The notes below the pieces were generated by a model. It was not told the DNA's origin, made no database searches, and saw nothing but the letters and a program-made list of their open reading frames with translations. From Pegoplata infirma (taxonomy: Eukaryota; Arthropoda; Insecta; Diptera; Anthomyiidae): a stretch of 64,000 bases of DNA. This document shows, one piece after another, positions 53,298 through 63,481 of this stretch. The stretch covers positions 15,232,644-15,296,643 of the forward strand of contig OY992541.1 of NCBI GenBank assembly GCA_963921195.1, given 5' to 3'. A program made the translations under genes and the position numbers. The first letter of the stretch is position 1; every line of letters starts with the position of its first letter.

Positions 53298-54663
53298 CTT
53301 GCTTTTTTTCCACCATCCTTTCCACCACCGTGTTATTGGCTTCATCCTCCGTGTTATCATAGAGGTCGCATTCGTCCCCAGATTCGGTTTCGAATAAGCC
53401 AGATATATATCCCATCTGTTCTGAATCGGAGGCAACAGAACTCTCCGAATTCCTCACTGCATGGGCTTCGTCCTGAATGTCACCCATCGTGGCATCGGCT
53501 TTATCCTCCATGCCATCACAGAGGTCGCATTCGTTACCAGATTTGGTTTCAAAAATGCCAGATGCATCTCCCATCAGCCTAGAATCGGCCAGCTGAATAT
53601 CAACCTTTTCCAGATTCTCCTCCCCAGCCGACTCTGCCACTGGCTTGTCTGCGTCCAAAATAGTCTTCTGGTCGCCCTTGTAGACATTGACTCTTATATG
53701 AAAAAATCCAAATCTAATAATGCCGTCAGTCCTGGCTAAAAGCGGAAGCGATTCCTCATTAACCAAGACCACTGCTTGACGACGAGCGCCCTCCATCTCA
53801 CCCAATCTGGCAATTTGCCAATTCTGAGTTGGAAGGTCAGGATTGCAGACTTTTATCATCTTAAGAATCACCGCAGTGTCATTTGTAGCCATTGGAATCC
53901 ATGCATGAGCTCTAGGTTGCGAGGGGATATCATGTTTTTCCAAAACGTCCAGTCTGGCTCCAGGTCATAACTCTCCCACTTGGCTAATGGCAACCTTAAA
54001 CACGGCTGCGGATCTTTCGTTCCCAAAAGCAACGAGTTTTACTCGCCCCTGATACCAACCTGCGTTGACAGTAGTAGGTAGAAAATCAGGCATACTCTCA
54101 AGGAGCCTATAGTAGATTTCATTTAGTTTAGTTTCAACTAAACTCCACTTGTCCCTTGGAATACTACAATCCCCATTTTGCCTGTTTATCACAGCCCTAA
54201 CGAAGTTACCTTTAACCACTTCACTAAAAGACTGAGTCCAGACGTTGCCGGTCACCTTAGATCTCTTAGGTAAAGGTTTCTCGTCGGGCGAGCGCAACCT
54301 TTTACCAGACTTCGATGACGAGGCCGAAACAGCGCTCTGTTTGTCAGATGCGCGCATTGCCGAAAGTTTGTCCTGTTCTTCAATGACTCCTTTCGCCCAT
54401 GATAGCGACGCCCTCTCACGTTCGGAGAGCTTCGTTCCATCAAGTTGGCTTAGTCTGTTAATTATTTTCAAACAAAGCCGTCTCTGGTTGTGCCTGACCT
54501 TTGATGGTTTAAGTTTCTTTTTCTTTTTACCACCAATATTAGGCTGAGCACCCCTACCAGAATCAAGCTCGGACTTCAAGGTCGCAACCCTAAGACCAGT
54601 GCTAGGACCAGCACCAGTCGGTGAGGCAGAGCCTCGAATTAAATCGGTATCATTTGTGTCCAT
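53260..54663 (-). pseudogene. LOA-like ORF1, one in-frame stop
   Basis: It starts with the ATG at 54663 (MDTNDTDLIRGSASPTGAG). It has a lysine-rich patch (GGKKKKKLKPSK), a helical region, and a conserved-looking domain (NVWTQSFSEVVKGNFVRAVI to VKLVAFGNERSAAVFKVAIS). A TGA at 53965-53967 follows QVGEL. The same frame then continues through 53943-53260 with PRAHAWIP, VVLVNEESLPLL, and an acidic tail with a duplicated segment (GIFETKSGNECDL and GLFETESGDECDL). I see no CCHC knuckles. The product is a Gag-like RNA-binding protein of about 467 residues. One substitution creates the stop. Confidence 0.8.
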
Positions 54664-54792
54664 ATTTTCATTTTCCTGGATGTGGTCATGAAAATATTAC
54701 AAAAATACCTATTACGAACAATTTCAAAAATTCAATTAATAGCACGGAGATAAATTAAAACACGTCCACACTTGTCAACAGTTGAACGAAAT
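54664..54792 (-). other. LOA-like 5' UTR
   Basis: An AT-rich leader between the element's 5' end (next to the duplication at 54793-54804) and the ORF1 ATG. No further signal was recognised. Confidence 0.5.
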
Positions 54793-54804
54793 TCCAATAG
54801 TTTA

Positions 54805-55300
54805 CTTGCTGTTAAAGTTCAAACAAATTTTGAGCAATTTTACTAATCCAATGGTATTTGCGGTAATCCAAACGTAGACTGATAAATTACACAAATTTTG
54901 GCTGCTTTATATACCGTTTTTTTTTGTCATCAAAATCACTACCTAAAATGAGATGTAACATATTTTTTACAACTTCTCGCGAAATATTTAACAAAAGTTA
55001 ATAAAATTATCTATCATAAAACCATATTCTTAAAAAATTTGCGCACTTGTAAGTGAAACTAACTACCTATCATAAAACTCTATAATAGAAACTCTATAAG
55101 AGCAGGTAGTACTTAGATTCAGAATATATTAAGATGTTTGTTTATTTAAATGCGACTGGATCCTTTTTAAGCATAGGAAAAATTTATCAATGGTGAAATT
55201 ACGTTTAAGAACTTAATAGAAATTGCCACACACACAGTGTAGTACACATTTTGGGATACAAGAGTGTTTTTTTAGGAAAAGTTAAAAACTCGTGACAGGT
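54805..55300. other. AT-rich spacer, no gene seen
   Basis: The right flank of the LOA-like insertion. It has no ORF of note, no TIR found, and a short CACACACAC tract near 55228. The inverted satellite follows. Confidence 0.5.
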
Positions 55301-58300
55301 AGTAGTTTAGCCAGGCCACAATTTTCATCCGATTCTTTTGAAATTTTAAGCATGCCGATCCCAGCCATGTAAATTTTTTTAACAAGTTTCATTGAAAATT
55401 TTTTCATAAAATGACTTCAAACTTGAAAATTGTACACTTTTTCACACACTTGTATTTAAAGTGAACGAGCCGGTACGGGTAGTAGTATAGCCAGGCCACA
55501 ATTTTCATCGGATTCTTTTGAAATTTTAAACAAGTAGTCACAATTATATGCCCATTCCAATCATGTAATTTTTTTAACAATTCTTTTTTAAAATTTTTTC
55601 ATAAAATGACTTCAAACTTGAAAATTGTACACTTTTTCACACATTTGTATGGAAAGTGGACGAGCCGGGACGGGTAGTAGTTTGGCCAGGCCACAATTTT
55701 CATCGGATTCTTTTGAAATTTTAAACGAGTAATCACCATTATATGCCGATTCCAGCCATGTAATTTTTTCAACAAGTCTCTTTGAAATTTTTTTCATAAA
55801 ATGACTTCAAACTTGAAAATTTTTCTCTTTTTCACACATTTGTATGGTGATTGGGCGAGCTGGGACGGGTAGTAGTTCGCCAATGCCACAAAATTCATCG
55901 GATTGTACTAAAATTTGAAATTTGGTGTCCTTGAATATAGTCAATTATAATTAGTAAAAAAAAATATTTTCTTTTTTGAATTTTTTTTATTTTTTTTTTT
56001 TTTTAAGTGGACTAGCCGTGACGGGTAGTCGGGTAGTAGTTTGGCCAGGCAACAATTTTCATCGGATTCTTTTGAAATTTTAAACAAGTAATAACAGTAG
56101 TAATCCGATTCCAGCCATGTATTTTTTTTAACAAGTCTCTTTGAAAATTTTTCCATAAAATGACTTCAAACTTGAAAATTGTACACTTTTTCACACATTT
56201 GTATTGAAAGTGGACGAGCCGGGACGGGTAGTAGTATGGCCAGGCCACAATTTTCATCGGATTCTTATGAAATTTTACACAAGTAATAACAATTATAAGC
56301 CGATTCCAGCCATGTAATTTTTTTAACAAGTCTTTTTTAAAAATTTTTCTTAAAATGACTTCAAACTTGAAAATTGTACACTTTTTCACACATTTGTATG
56401 AAAAGTGGACGAGCCGGGACGGGTAGTAATATGGCCAGGCCACAATTTTCATCGGATTCTTATGAAATTTTACACAAGTAATAACAATTATAATCTGATT
56501 CCAGCCATGTAATTTTTTTAACAAGTCTTTTTTAAAAATGTTTCTTAAAATGACTTCAAACTTGAAAATTGTACACTATTTCACACATTTGTATGGAAAG
56601 TGGACGAGCCGGGACGGGTAGTAGTATAGCCAGGCCACAATTTTCATCGGATTCTTATGAAATTTTACACAAGTAATAACAATAATAAGCCGATTCCAGC
56701 CATGAAATTTTTTTAACAAGTCTTTTTTAAAAATTTTTCTTAAAATGACTTCAAACTTGAAAATTGTACACTTTTTCACACATTTGTATGGAAAGTGGAC
56801 GAGCCGGGACGGGTAGTAGTATGGCCAGGCCAAAATTTTAATCGGATTCTTTTGAAATTTTAAACAAGTAATAACAATAATAAGACGATTCCACCCATGT
56901 ATTTTTTTTTTTTTAACAAGTCTCTTTAAAAATTTTCCAATAAAATGACTTCAAACTTGAAAATTGTACACTTTTTTTTCACATTTGTATGGAAAGTGGA
57001 CGAGCCGGGACGGGTAGTAGTATGGCCAGGCCACAATTTTCATCGGATTCTTTTGAAATTTTACACAAGTAATAACAATAATAAGCCGATTCCAGCCATG
57101 TATTTTTTTTAACAAGCCTTTTTGAAAATTTTTACATAAAATGACTTCAAACTGGAAAATTTTACACTTTTTCACACATTTGTATGGAAAGTGGCCGAGC
57201 CGGGACGGGTAGTAGTTTGTCAAGGCTACAATTTTCATCGGATTCTTTTGAAATTTTTAACAAGTAAAAACAATTATAAGCCGATTCCAGCCATGTATTT
57301 TTTTTAACAAGTCTCTTTGAAAATATTTTCATAAAATGACTTCAAACTTGAAAATTGTACACTTTTTCACACATTTGTATGGAAGTGGACGAGCCGGGAC
57401 GGGTAGTAGTATGGTCAGGCTACAATTTTCATATTCATTCTTATGAAATTTTAAACAAGTAATAACAATTATAAGCCGATTCCAGCCATGTAATTTTTTT
57501 AAAAAGTCTTTTTTAAAAATGTTTCATAAAATGACTTTAAACTTGAAAATTGTACACTATTTCACACATTTGCATGGAAAGTGGACGAGCCGGGACGGGT
57601 AGTAGTATGGCCAGGCCACAATTTTCATCGGATTCTTATGAAATTTTACACAAGTAATAACAATAATAAGCCGATTCCAGCCATGTAATTTTTTTAACAA
57701 GTCTTTTTTAAAAATTTTTCTTAAAATGACTTCAAACTTGAAAATTGTACACTTTTTCACACATTTGTATGAAAAGTGGACGAGCCGGGACGGGTAGTAG
57801 TATGGCCAGGTCACAATTTTCATCAGATTCTTATGAAATTTTACACAAGTAATAACAATTATAAGCCGATTCCAGCCATGTAATTTTCTTAACAAGTCTT
57901 TTTTAAAAAATTTTCATAAAATGACTTCAAACTTGAAAATTGTACACTTTTTCACACATTTGTATGGAAAGTGGACGAGCCGGGACGGGTAGTAGTATGG
58001 CCAGGCCACAATTTTCATCGGATTCTTTTGAAATTTTAAAAAAGTAATCACAATTATATGCCGATTCCAGCCATGTAATTTTTTCAACAAGCCTCTTTGA
58101 AAATTGTACACTATTTCACACATTTGCATGGAAAGTGGACGAGCCGGGACGGGTAGTAGTATGGCCAGGCCACAATTTTCATCGGATTCTTATGAAATTT
58201 TACACAAGTAATAACAATAATAAGCCGATTCCAGCCATGTAATTTTTTTAACAAGTCTTTTTTAAAAATTTTTCTTAAAATGACTTCAAACTTGAAAATT

Positions 58301-58627
58301 GTACACTTTTTCACACATTTGTATGAAAAGTGGACGAGCCGGGACGGGTAGTAGTATGGCCAGGTCACAATTTTCATCAGATTCTTATGAAATTTTACAC
58401 AAGTAATAACAATTATGAGCCGATTCCAGCCATGTAATTTTCTTAACAAGTCTTTTTTAAAAAATTTTCATAAAATGACTTCAAAGTTGAAAATTGTACA
58501 CTTTTTCATACATTTGTATGGAAATTGGACGAGCTAGGACGGGTAGTAGTTCGCCAATGCCACAAAATTCATCGGACTGCACTAAAATTTGAAATTTGGT
58601 GTCCTTGAATATAGTCAATTCTAATTA
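55301..58627 (-). repeat. 195-bp satellite, right array, inverted
   Basis: About 17 units in the opposite orientation to the left array. The GTGGACGAGCCGGGACGGGT landmark sits at 56211, 56406, 56601 and 56796 (195 bp each) and at 56997 (201, longer T-run). A pair of segments around 57557-58129 and 58111-58490 is nearly identical, which suggests recent duplication of a multi-unit block. Type-B units with A/T-run hairpins occur at 55850-56000 and 58520-58627. Minus-strand ORFs up to 170 codons arise because the unit length is 65 codons. Confidence 0.93.
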
Positions 58628-59120
58628 CAGTCAAACTCGGTTATAACGAACTCGGTTATAACGAATTCTCGGTTATAACGAACTAATTCTTAAGTCCCGA
58701 TGTTTTTGTATCAATTTTCACACAAAATACTTCTTTTATAACGAACTCGGTTATAACGAATCCTCGGTTAAAACGAACTGCTTATTATGGTCCCATGAAT
58801 ACAATTTCATGTGTATTTACCTTTTTATAACGAACTCCCATAAATATTTTTTAATGTGCGGCAATCATGTTTATCAAACTAACAAAAGGTTGAACATTTT
58901 AGGTTTATATTATAATTTTGATAAAATTATTTATATTTTTAATGTTTTCTTCTCAATATGTAGATTACTTACAAAAAAACATCAAATATAATAAAATTGG
59001 ATCTATTTTTTTGCAAATAAATCTTGGTTGATAAAAAATATACCCCGCTTATAGCGAACTTCGCTTATAACGAACTATTTTTACTAGTCCCTCGGAGTTC
59101 GTTATAACCGGGTTCGACTG
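58628..59120. mobile_element. 493-bp pogo/Tigger-like MITE
   Basis: The left end is CAGTCAAACTCGGTTATAAC. The right end, reverse complemented, is CAGTCGAACCCGGTTATAAC. TA is at 58626-58627 and 59121-59122. The motif GGTTATAACGAACT is iterated within both ends (near 58639, 58654, 58670 and 58748, and the 59050-59110 equivalents). CAGT ends with TTATAACGAA and TA targets resemble pogo/Tigger families (family knowledge). It has no transposase. Confidence 0.82.
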
Positions 59121-59960
59121 TAGTATATAAAAAAAAATATTTTTTTTTTTTTGATTTTTTACATTTTTTTTAAGTGGACTAGCCGAGACGGGTAGTCGGG
59201 TAGTAGTTTGGCCAGGCCACAATTTTCATCGGATTCTTTTGAAATTTTAAACGAGTAATCACAATTATATGCCGATTCCAGCCATGTAATTTTTTCAACA
59301 AGTCTCTTTGAAATTTTTTTCATAAAATGACTTCAAACTTGAACATTTTTCGCTTTTTCACACATTTGTATGGTGATTGGGCGAGCTGGGACGGGTAGTA
59401 GTTCGCCAATGCCACAAAATTCATGGGATTGTACTAAAATTTGAAATTTGGTGTCCTTGAGTATAGTCAATTATAATTAGTAAAAAAATTTTTTTTTTTT
59501 TTTGGATTTTTTTCATTTTTTTTTTTAGTGGACTAGCCGTGACGGGTAGTCGGGTAGTAGTTTGGCCAGGCAACAATTTTCATCGGATTCTTTTGAAATT
59601 TTAAACAAGTAATCACAATTATATGCCGATTCCAGCCATGTATTTTTTTTAACAAGTCTCTTTGAAAATATTTTCATAAAATGACTTCAAACTTGAAAAT
59701 TGTACACTTTTTTACACATTTGTATGGAAAGTGGACGAGCCGGGACGGGTAGTAGTTTGGCAAGGCCACAATTTCCATCGGATTCTTTTGAAATTTTAAA
59801 CAAGAATTAACAATTATAAGCCGATCCCAGCCATGTAATTTTTTTAACAAGTCGTTTTTAAAAAATTTTCATAAAATGATGTCAAACTTGAAAATTGTAC
59901 AGTTTTTCACATATTTGTATGGAAAGTGGACGAGCCGAGATGGGTAGTTGTATGCCGAAG
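59121..59960 (-). repeat. 195-bp satellite, right array end segment
   Basis: About four inverted units after the MITE, ending at GACGAGCCGAGATGGGTAG. Between 59961 and 60063 there is only diverged AT-rich sequence. Confidence 0.9.
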
Positions 59961-60100
59961 CCACAGTTGTCGTTAGATTTGCATAAAATTTTTTGAGGTT
60001 ATTCCTTGCAATCTCTCCATTAAAATTTATATAACTTTGCTATACTTTCTAATAATAGTTTAGATTTTACACGGTTTTAAACGTAAAAAGTTTTTATTTC

Positions 60101-60190
60101 AACTACCCAGGTAGCTCAACTACCCGGGTAGCAATCCCGGGTAGTTGAGCTTCCCAGGTAGCTCGGGTACTCGTCTACCCGGGAAACGGG
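60101..60190. repeat. GC-rich CCCGGG palindrome cluster
   Basis: Short repeats of AACTACCCGGGTAG type form a GC island in AT-rich DNA. A perfect 16-bp stem AGCTCAACTACCCGGG (60113-60128) pairs with 60136-60151 across a 7-nt loop. Related ACCCGGG and ACCCAGGTAG words continue to 60183. Its function is unknown. Confidence 0.75.
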
Positions 60191-60687
60191 GGGCTCTGAT
60201 GTAAACTGCGTATTGCGCTTGTTGTCGCATTTACTATTTCAATGCAAGTCAGATTTTGTTTGAATTTTTGATCTGAAATATGTAAGAGAAAATATTGAAT
60301 ACATTTTTTTTAATACAAAATATAAATTACATACCACATAAAATTAATGCTTTGAAAATTGTGTTGAATAAATTGACATGTTGAATAAATTGGTGTTCTA
60401 GAATAAAAAATACATTATATTTAAATGGAACACATAAATATACAGTTGTTGCCTGTTTTTTGTTTTATTTATTTTATTGTTTTGTTTATTGTCCTAAAAA
60501 AAGAGTTAATTTTAAATAAAAAATACTTTAAAATTTGGTTACCTGTATTTTGTGTTGTAATATTTTGTTGTTTGTACATTTTTTATTTCTTCCGCTCTGC
60601 GATGTTGTCAATTCAAATGCTATTTTTCAACTGAATAATAGAAAGAAAGGCATGAAGAAAAGTACACAAAATTACCAATACTATTCT

Positions 60688-61170
60688 CAGGGATGCCAAC
60701 TTAGTGCTTTTCGCGCTAGATATAGTGCTTTTTGATGTATCAAAACGCGAAAATTTTTGGCCTAGTGCCAAGTTAGAAAAAGCACTAACTTGGTGCTTTT
60801 TAAATTTTCATTTTGTGCTTTTAGTGCTTTTTTAAAATTATTTTTTATAGCCTCCAAACAAAGTTTGGCGGTATACTTACTTTGTTATTTCGAGTGTAAC
60901 GCATCGAAATATTAGTCAGAGATATTTTATTGTTTTATGATCGATTCAAAGACATTTTTTGAATGTCCGCTTGTCTGTCTGTCTTCGGAAAGCAGTATGC
61001 AGTTCAAACTAAGAGCTAGACGCCTGAAATATGGAACGAATATTTTATTATGGTCAATGACCATTAGTCGTATTAAGTTCGGAAAAAGCAAATTTCAAGC
61101 AAATTTACGCAATTTTACCCGTTTATAAAATTTTTGTGCGCGTTCTGCTCTCAAATAGTAGGCATCTCTG
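60688..61170. mobile_element. 483-bp hAT-like MITE containing a fly repeat fragment
   Basis: The left end is CAGGGATGCCAACTTAGTGC. The right end, reverse complemented, is CAGAGATGCCTACTATTTGA. Perfect 8-bp duplications ACTATTCT lie at 60680-60687 and 61171-61178. The left half repeats TAGTGCTTTT words. The right half (60848-61110) is a copy of the dispersed fly repeat also seen at 29740-29880. Confidence 0.82.
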
Positions 61171-61192
61171 ACTATTCTGAGTATTAAGAAAC

Positions 61193-61662
61193 CACTGTTG
61201 CCAAGTTGGAGGCTTTGCTGCTAAATCTAGCGCTATTTGTTTGGATTTAGCGGGGGAAAATTGGTTTCAGCGGGAACGGTGCTTTAGCGGGAAAATCTAG
61301 CGCTTTTTGTTTGGATTTAGTGGTTTAAATTTAGAGGTTTTTTTCAATCGAAATCGCCAAGTCTGTCGAATTTTAGCGCTTTTTTTGTAACTTAGCGGGA
61401 AAATTTTATATTTTCCCGCTAAATTTTTTTCGGCGGTTTCTTGCGCGTTTTTAGTGAAAAGTCAATTTTTGTAGAAAAAAATTGTTAAGAGGTTTTTTTT
61501 TTTTAATTTTTCTTTTTTGTCAATCAAAAATGCCAAGTTTTTCAGTTTTCAGCGCTTTTTTTCGTAATTTTAAATTTTTCTCGCTAAATTTATTTTTGCC
61601 GGTTTCTAGCGCTTTTTTAGTGAAATTTAGAGGATTTTGGTCAAAAATAGTTGGCAACAGTG
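61193..61662. mobile_element. 470-bp TIR element with CACTGTTGCCAA ends
   Basis: It is bounded by CACTGTTGCCAA and TTGGCAACAGTG (12-bp perfect inverted ends). The interior iterates TAGCGCTTTTTTG-like and GCGGGAAAAT words. I could not find a flanking duplication, so the family is uncertain. The ends resemble hAT. Confidence 0.65.
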
Positions 61663-62275
61663 CACATAGGGGCAAAATGTAATGTTTTGTGGCATCAATT
61701 AAACCGCTGAATTTTTATAGACGTTATGCACACCATTTCAAAGAGCATTGTTTAAGGATTAAATTTATATAAAAACATGTAAGACTTTCTTTGCAAAATT
61801 GCGAAAAATTTCGCAAAAACAAAAAATAATAATAATTTGTTAGAGGTAAAAAATTTTGGTTTGCTTGTATTTTTATATATGGTTATGGATACCGTTAAAA
61901 CAATTACTGTATTGAAAAATCATACATATGAAGCATTCCACACCAAATGTTCTGATAAAAAAACGTTATGCCGTATTAAGTTAAAATCGGACGTAAAAAT
62001 GAAAATAAATAAAAAATTAATGGTTTTTAAATAAAACGGCTTTGTAGATATAGTATAATAAGTGTTAAACATTTCACTTTCCTAATATTATACAATAATG
62101 TGGTATAAAACGTATGAGTAATATATTAATTTCCGTAAAAAATCGCGATCGCGGCATCTAAATATTTTTTAAGAAAATCAAAACTTGTATGCACCAAAAT
62201 AAACAAATTTAAGGGATAAGACCTACAAAAAACAAAAAAAAAAAATTTTTTTTGTGGTTACTCTAGTGTTTAAAT
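61663..62275. other. AT-rich sequence, no gene seen
   Basis: This is copy-B-specific sequence. A 65-codon lysine-rich reading near 61837-62034 has no recognisable domain. No TIR or RNA gene was found. Confidence 0.45.
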
Positions 62276-62822
62276 TAGAGATGGGCGCGTGAATGATTTA
62301 TGAATCACACTCACTCACTCTCACGACACGAATTTTTGAATCACGCACACTCACTCACGAGCATATTATTTCTACTCACACTCACTTACAATCACGTGAG
62401 TAAATTTAATACAACTCACACTCACGTGCACTCACGCAAGCTTCACTCACGTTTCTCACACTCAAGAAACTCTTATTTATACAAAAAAAAATTTCAAAAA
62501 CAAAAATTTCAAAAATCTTTCAAAATTTTCACAAAATTTAAAGTTCAGTAAAATTTTACAAATTTTTTCGGATTTTTCGGGACGAAACTTAAGATTTCAC
62601 CAAATTTTTAAATTTTTTTGTTGCTTTTTTGGTACGGAAGGAAATATGAAGAGAAAATAAATCACGCAAACTCACGCAAAAAAATTGACTCACGCACACT
62701 CACTCACGGAATTTTTTTTCCACTCACACTCACTCACAATCACGTGAGTAAAATTCAATTCAGTCACACTCACGCGTGAATCACGTGAATCACGCTCTAA
62801 TCTGCTCATGTGCCCATCTCTA
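62276..62822. mobile_element. 547-bp hAT-like MITE with (TCACACTCAC)n
   Basis: The ends are TAGAGATGGGCGCGTGAATG and, in reverse complement, TAGAGATGGGCACATGAGCA. The 8-bp flanks are GTTTAAAT (62268-62275) and GTTCAAAT (62823-62830), one mismatch. The body is an imperfect decamer repeat CACACTCACT/GAATCACG in two blocks, separated by about 200 bp of AT-rich sequence. Confidence 0.8.
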
Positions 62823-62830
62823 GTTCAAAT

Positions 62831-63240
62831 TATAACTTTAATATATTAAAAAAAAATAACAAAAAAATTACCAAAAAAAAAAAAGGTAATATTTTTAAAA
62901 TGCAACTGCACATCGCGGGCTCATTTCGAGCAAGTTTTAATAAGTGATTCTTGTAAAGAATTATACCACTTACCACTGTATAAAAGTAACTAAGGATAAT
63001 GTAGGATAATTGTCCACTTTTTGACCTTCAAAGTTAGGTTTTGAACAATTTCATAAAAAAAATGTCTTAGAACGGCGATAACTAGTTTAATATTTAATGC
63101 AATTTAATCAGCATGAATGCAAATTTTTTGTGCTAAAGCTACCTTTCCATTCATGTCTATAGTGTCAACATTTTTTACTGGCATACCTTTTATTTTGAGT
63201 TTTCAACTAAAGACTATTTTAAATAATTTTTTTGTTTTTT
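62831..63240. other. AT-rich sequence, no gene seen
   Basis: This is the rest of the copy-B-specific insertion. I see no ORF, TIR or RNA signature. Confidence 0.45.
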
Positions 63241-63265
63241 TTTAACTTTTACTAACTTTAACACG

Positions 63266-63481
63266 ATGGTAAGAAAAGAAGAATGGATAAATCAAAAAAG
63301 TAAAAATGCAGTCAAGCGTAGAAAAGTATTGGCTTTCGATATAAACAAAAAAAAAATAACAAAATCGCTTTTTCAAAAATTCAATTGTTGCCAAGAAGCC
63401 CCATATAGCTGCCCCTATGTGCAGTGTAAGAAACCAACCCTTTGTGTACACTGTACACAAGAAAAAAAAATTCGCAGATAG
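63266..63481 (+). CDS. Small basic ORF of unknown status (71 codons)
   Basis: A reading frame rich in Lys and Arg with Cys pairs (FNCCQEAPYSCPYVQC, LCVHCTQEKK). I recognise no family. It straddles the junction where copy B rejoins the element-A backbone (about 63430), so it is probably fortuitous or a decayed fragment. Confidence 0.2.
   Translation: MVRKEEWINQKSKNAVKRRKVLAFDINKKKITKSLFQKFNCCQEAPYSCPYVQCKKPTLCVHCTQEKKIRR

Larger units (their letters stand above)
39598..54792 (-). mobile_element. LOA-like non-LTR retrotransposon, split by BEL2
   Basis: A 12-bp duplication TCCAATAGTTTA lies at 39586-39597 and 54793-54804. Without BEL2 and its duplication the element is about 5.2 kb. The minus-strand order is ORF1 (54663 to 53260, one in-frame stop), ORF2 endonuclease (from 53297), RT, RNase H and a C-terminal Cys-His motif (to 39696), and a short 3' end closing with AACCT iterations. 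Endonuclease, RT and RNase H with an ORF1 lacking obvious knuckles points to the LOA clade (Loa, Bilbo, Trim). That clade call is inferred from sequence style. Confidence 0.85.

Noticed and set aside
52299..53435. Endonuclease start at 53435
   Set aside because: The first 46 codons overlap ORF1 coding sequence and lack endonuclease similarity. 53297 fits better.
56012..58449. Minus-strand ORFs of 71-170 codons in the right array
   Set aside because: Same satellite reading as on the left. Reported only as a test in the findings.
61193..61662. 8-bp duplication for the CACTGTTGCCAA element
   Set aside because: The flanks (TAAGAAAC and CACATAGG) do not match, so I did not claim a hAT duplication.
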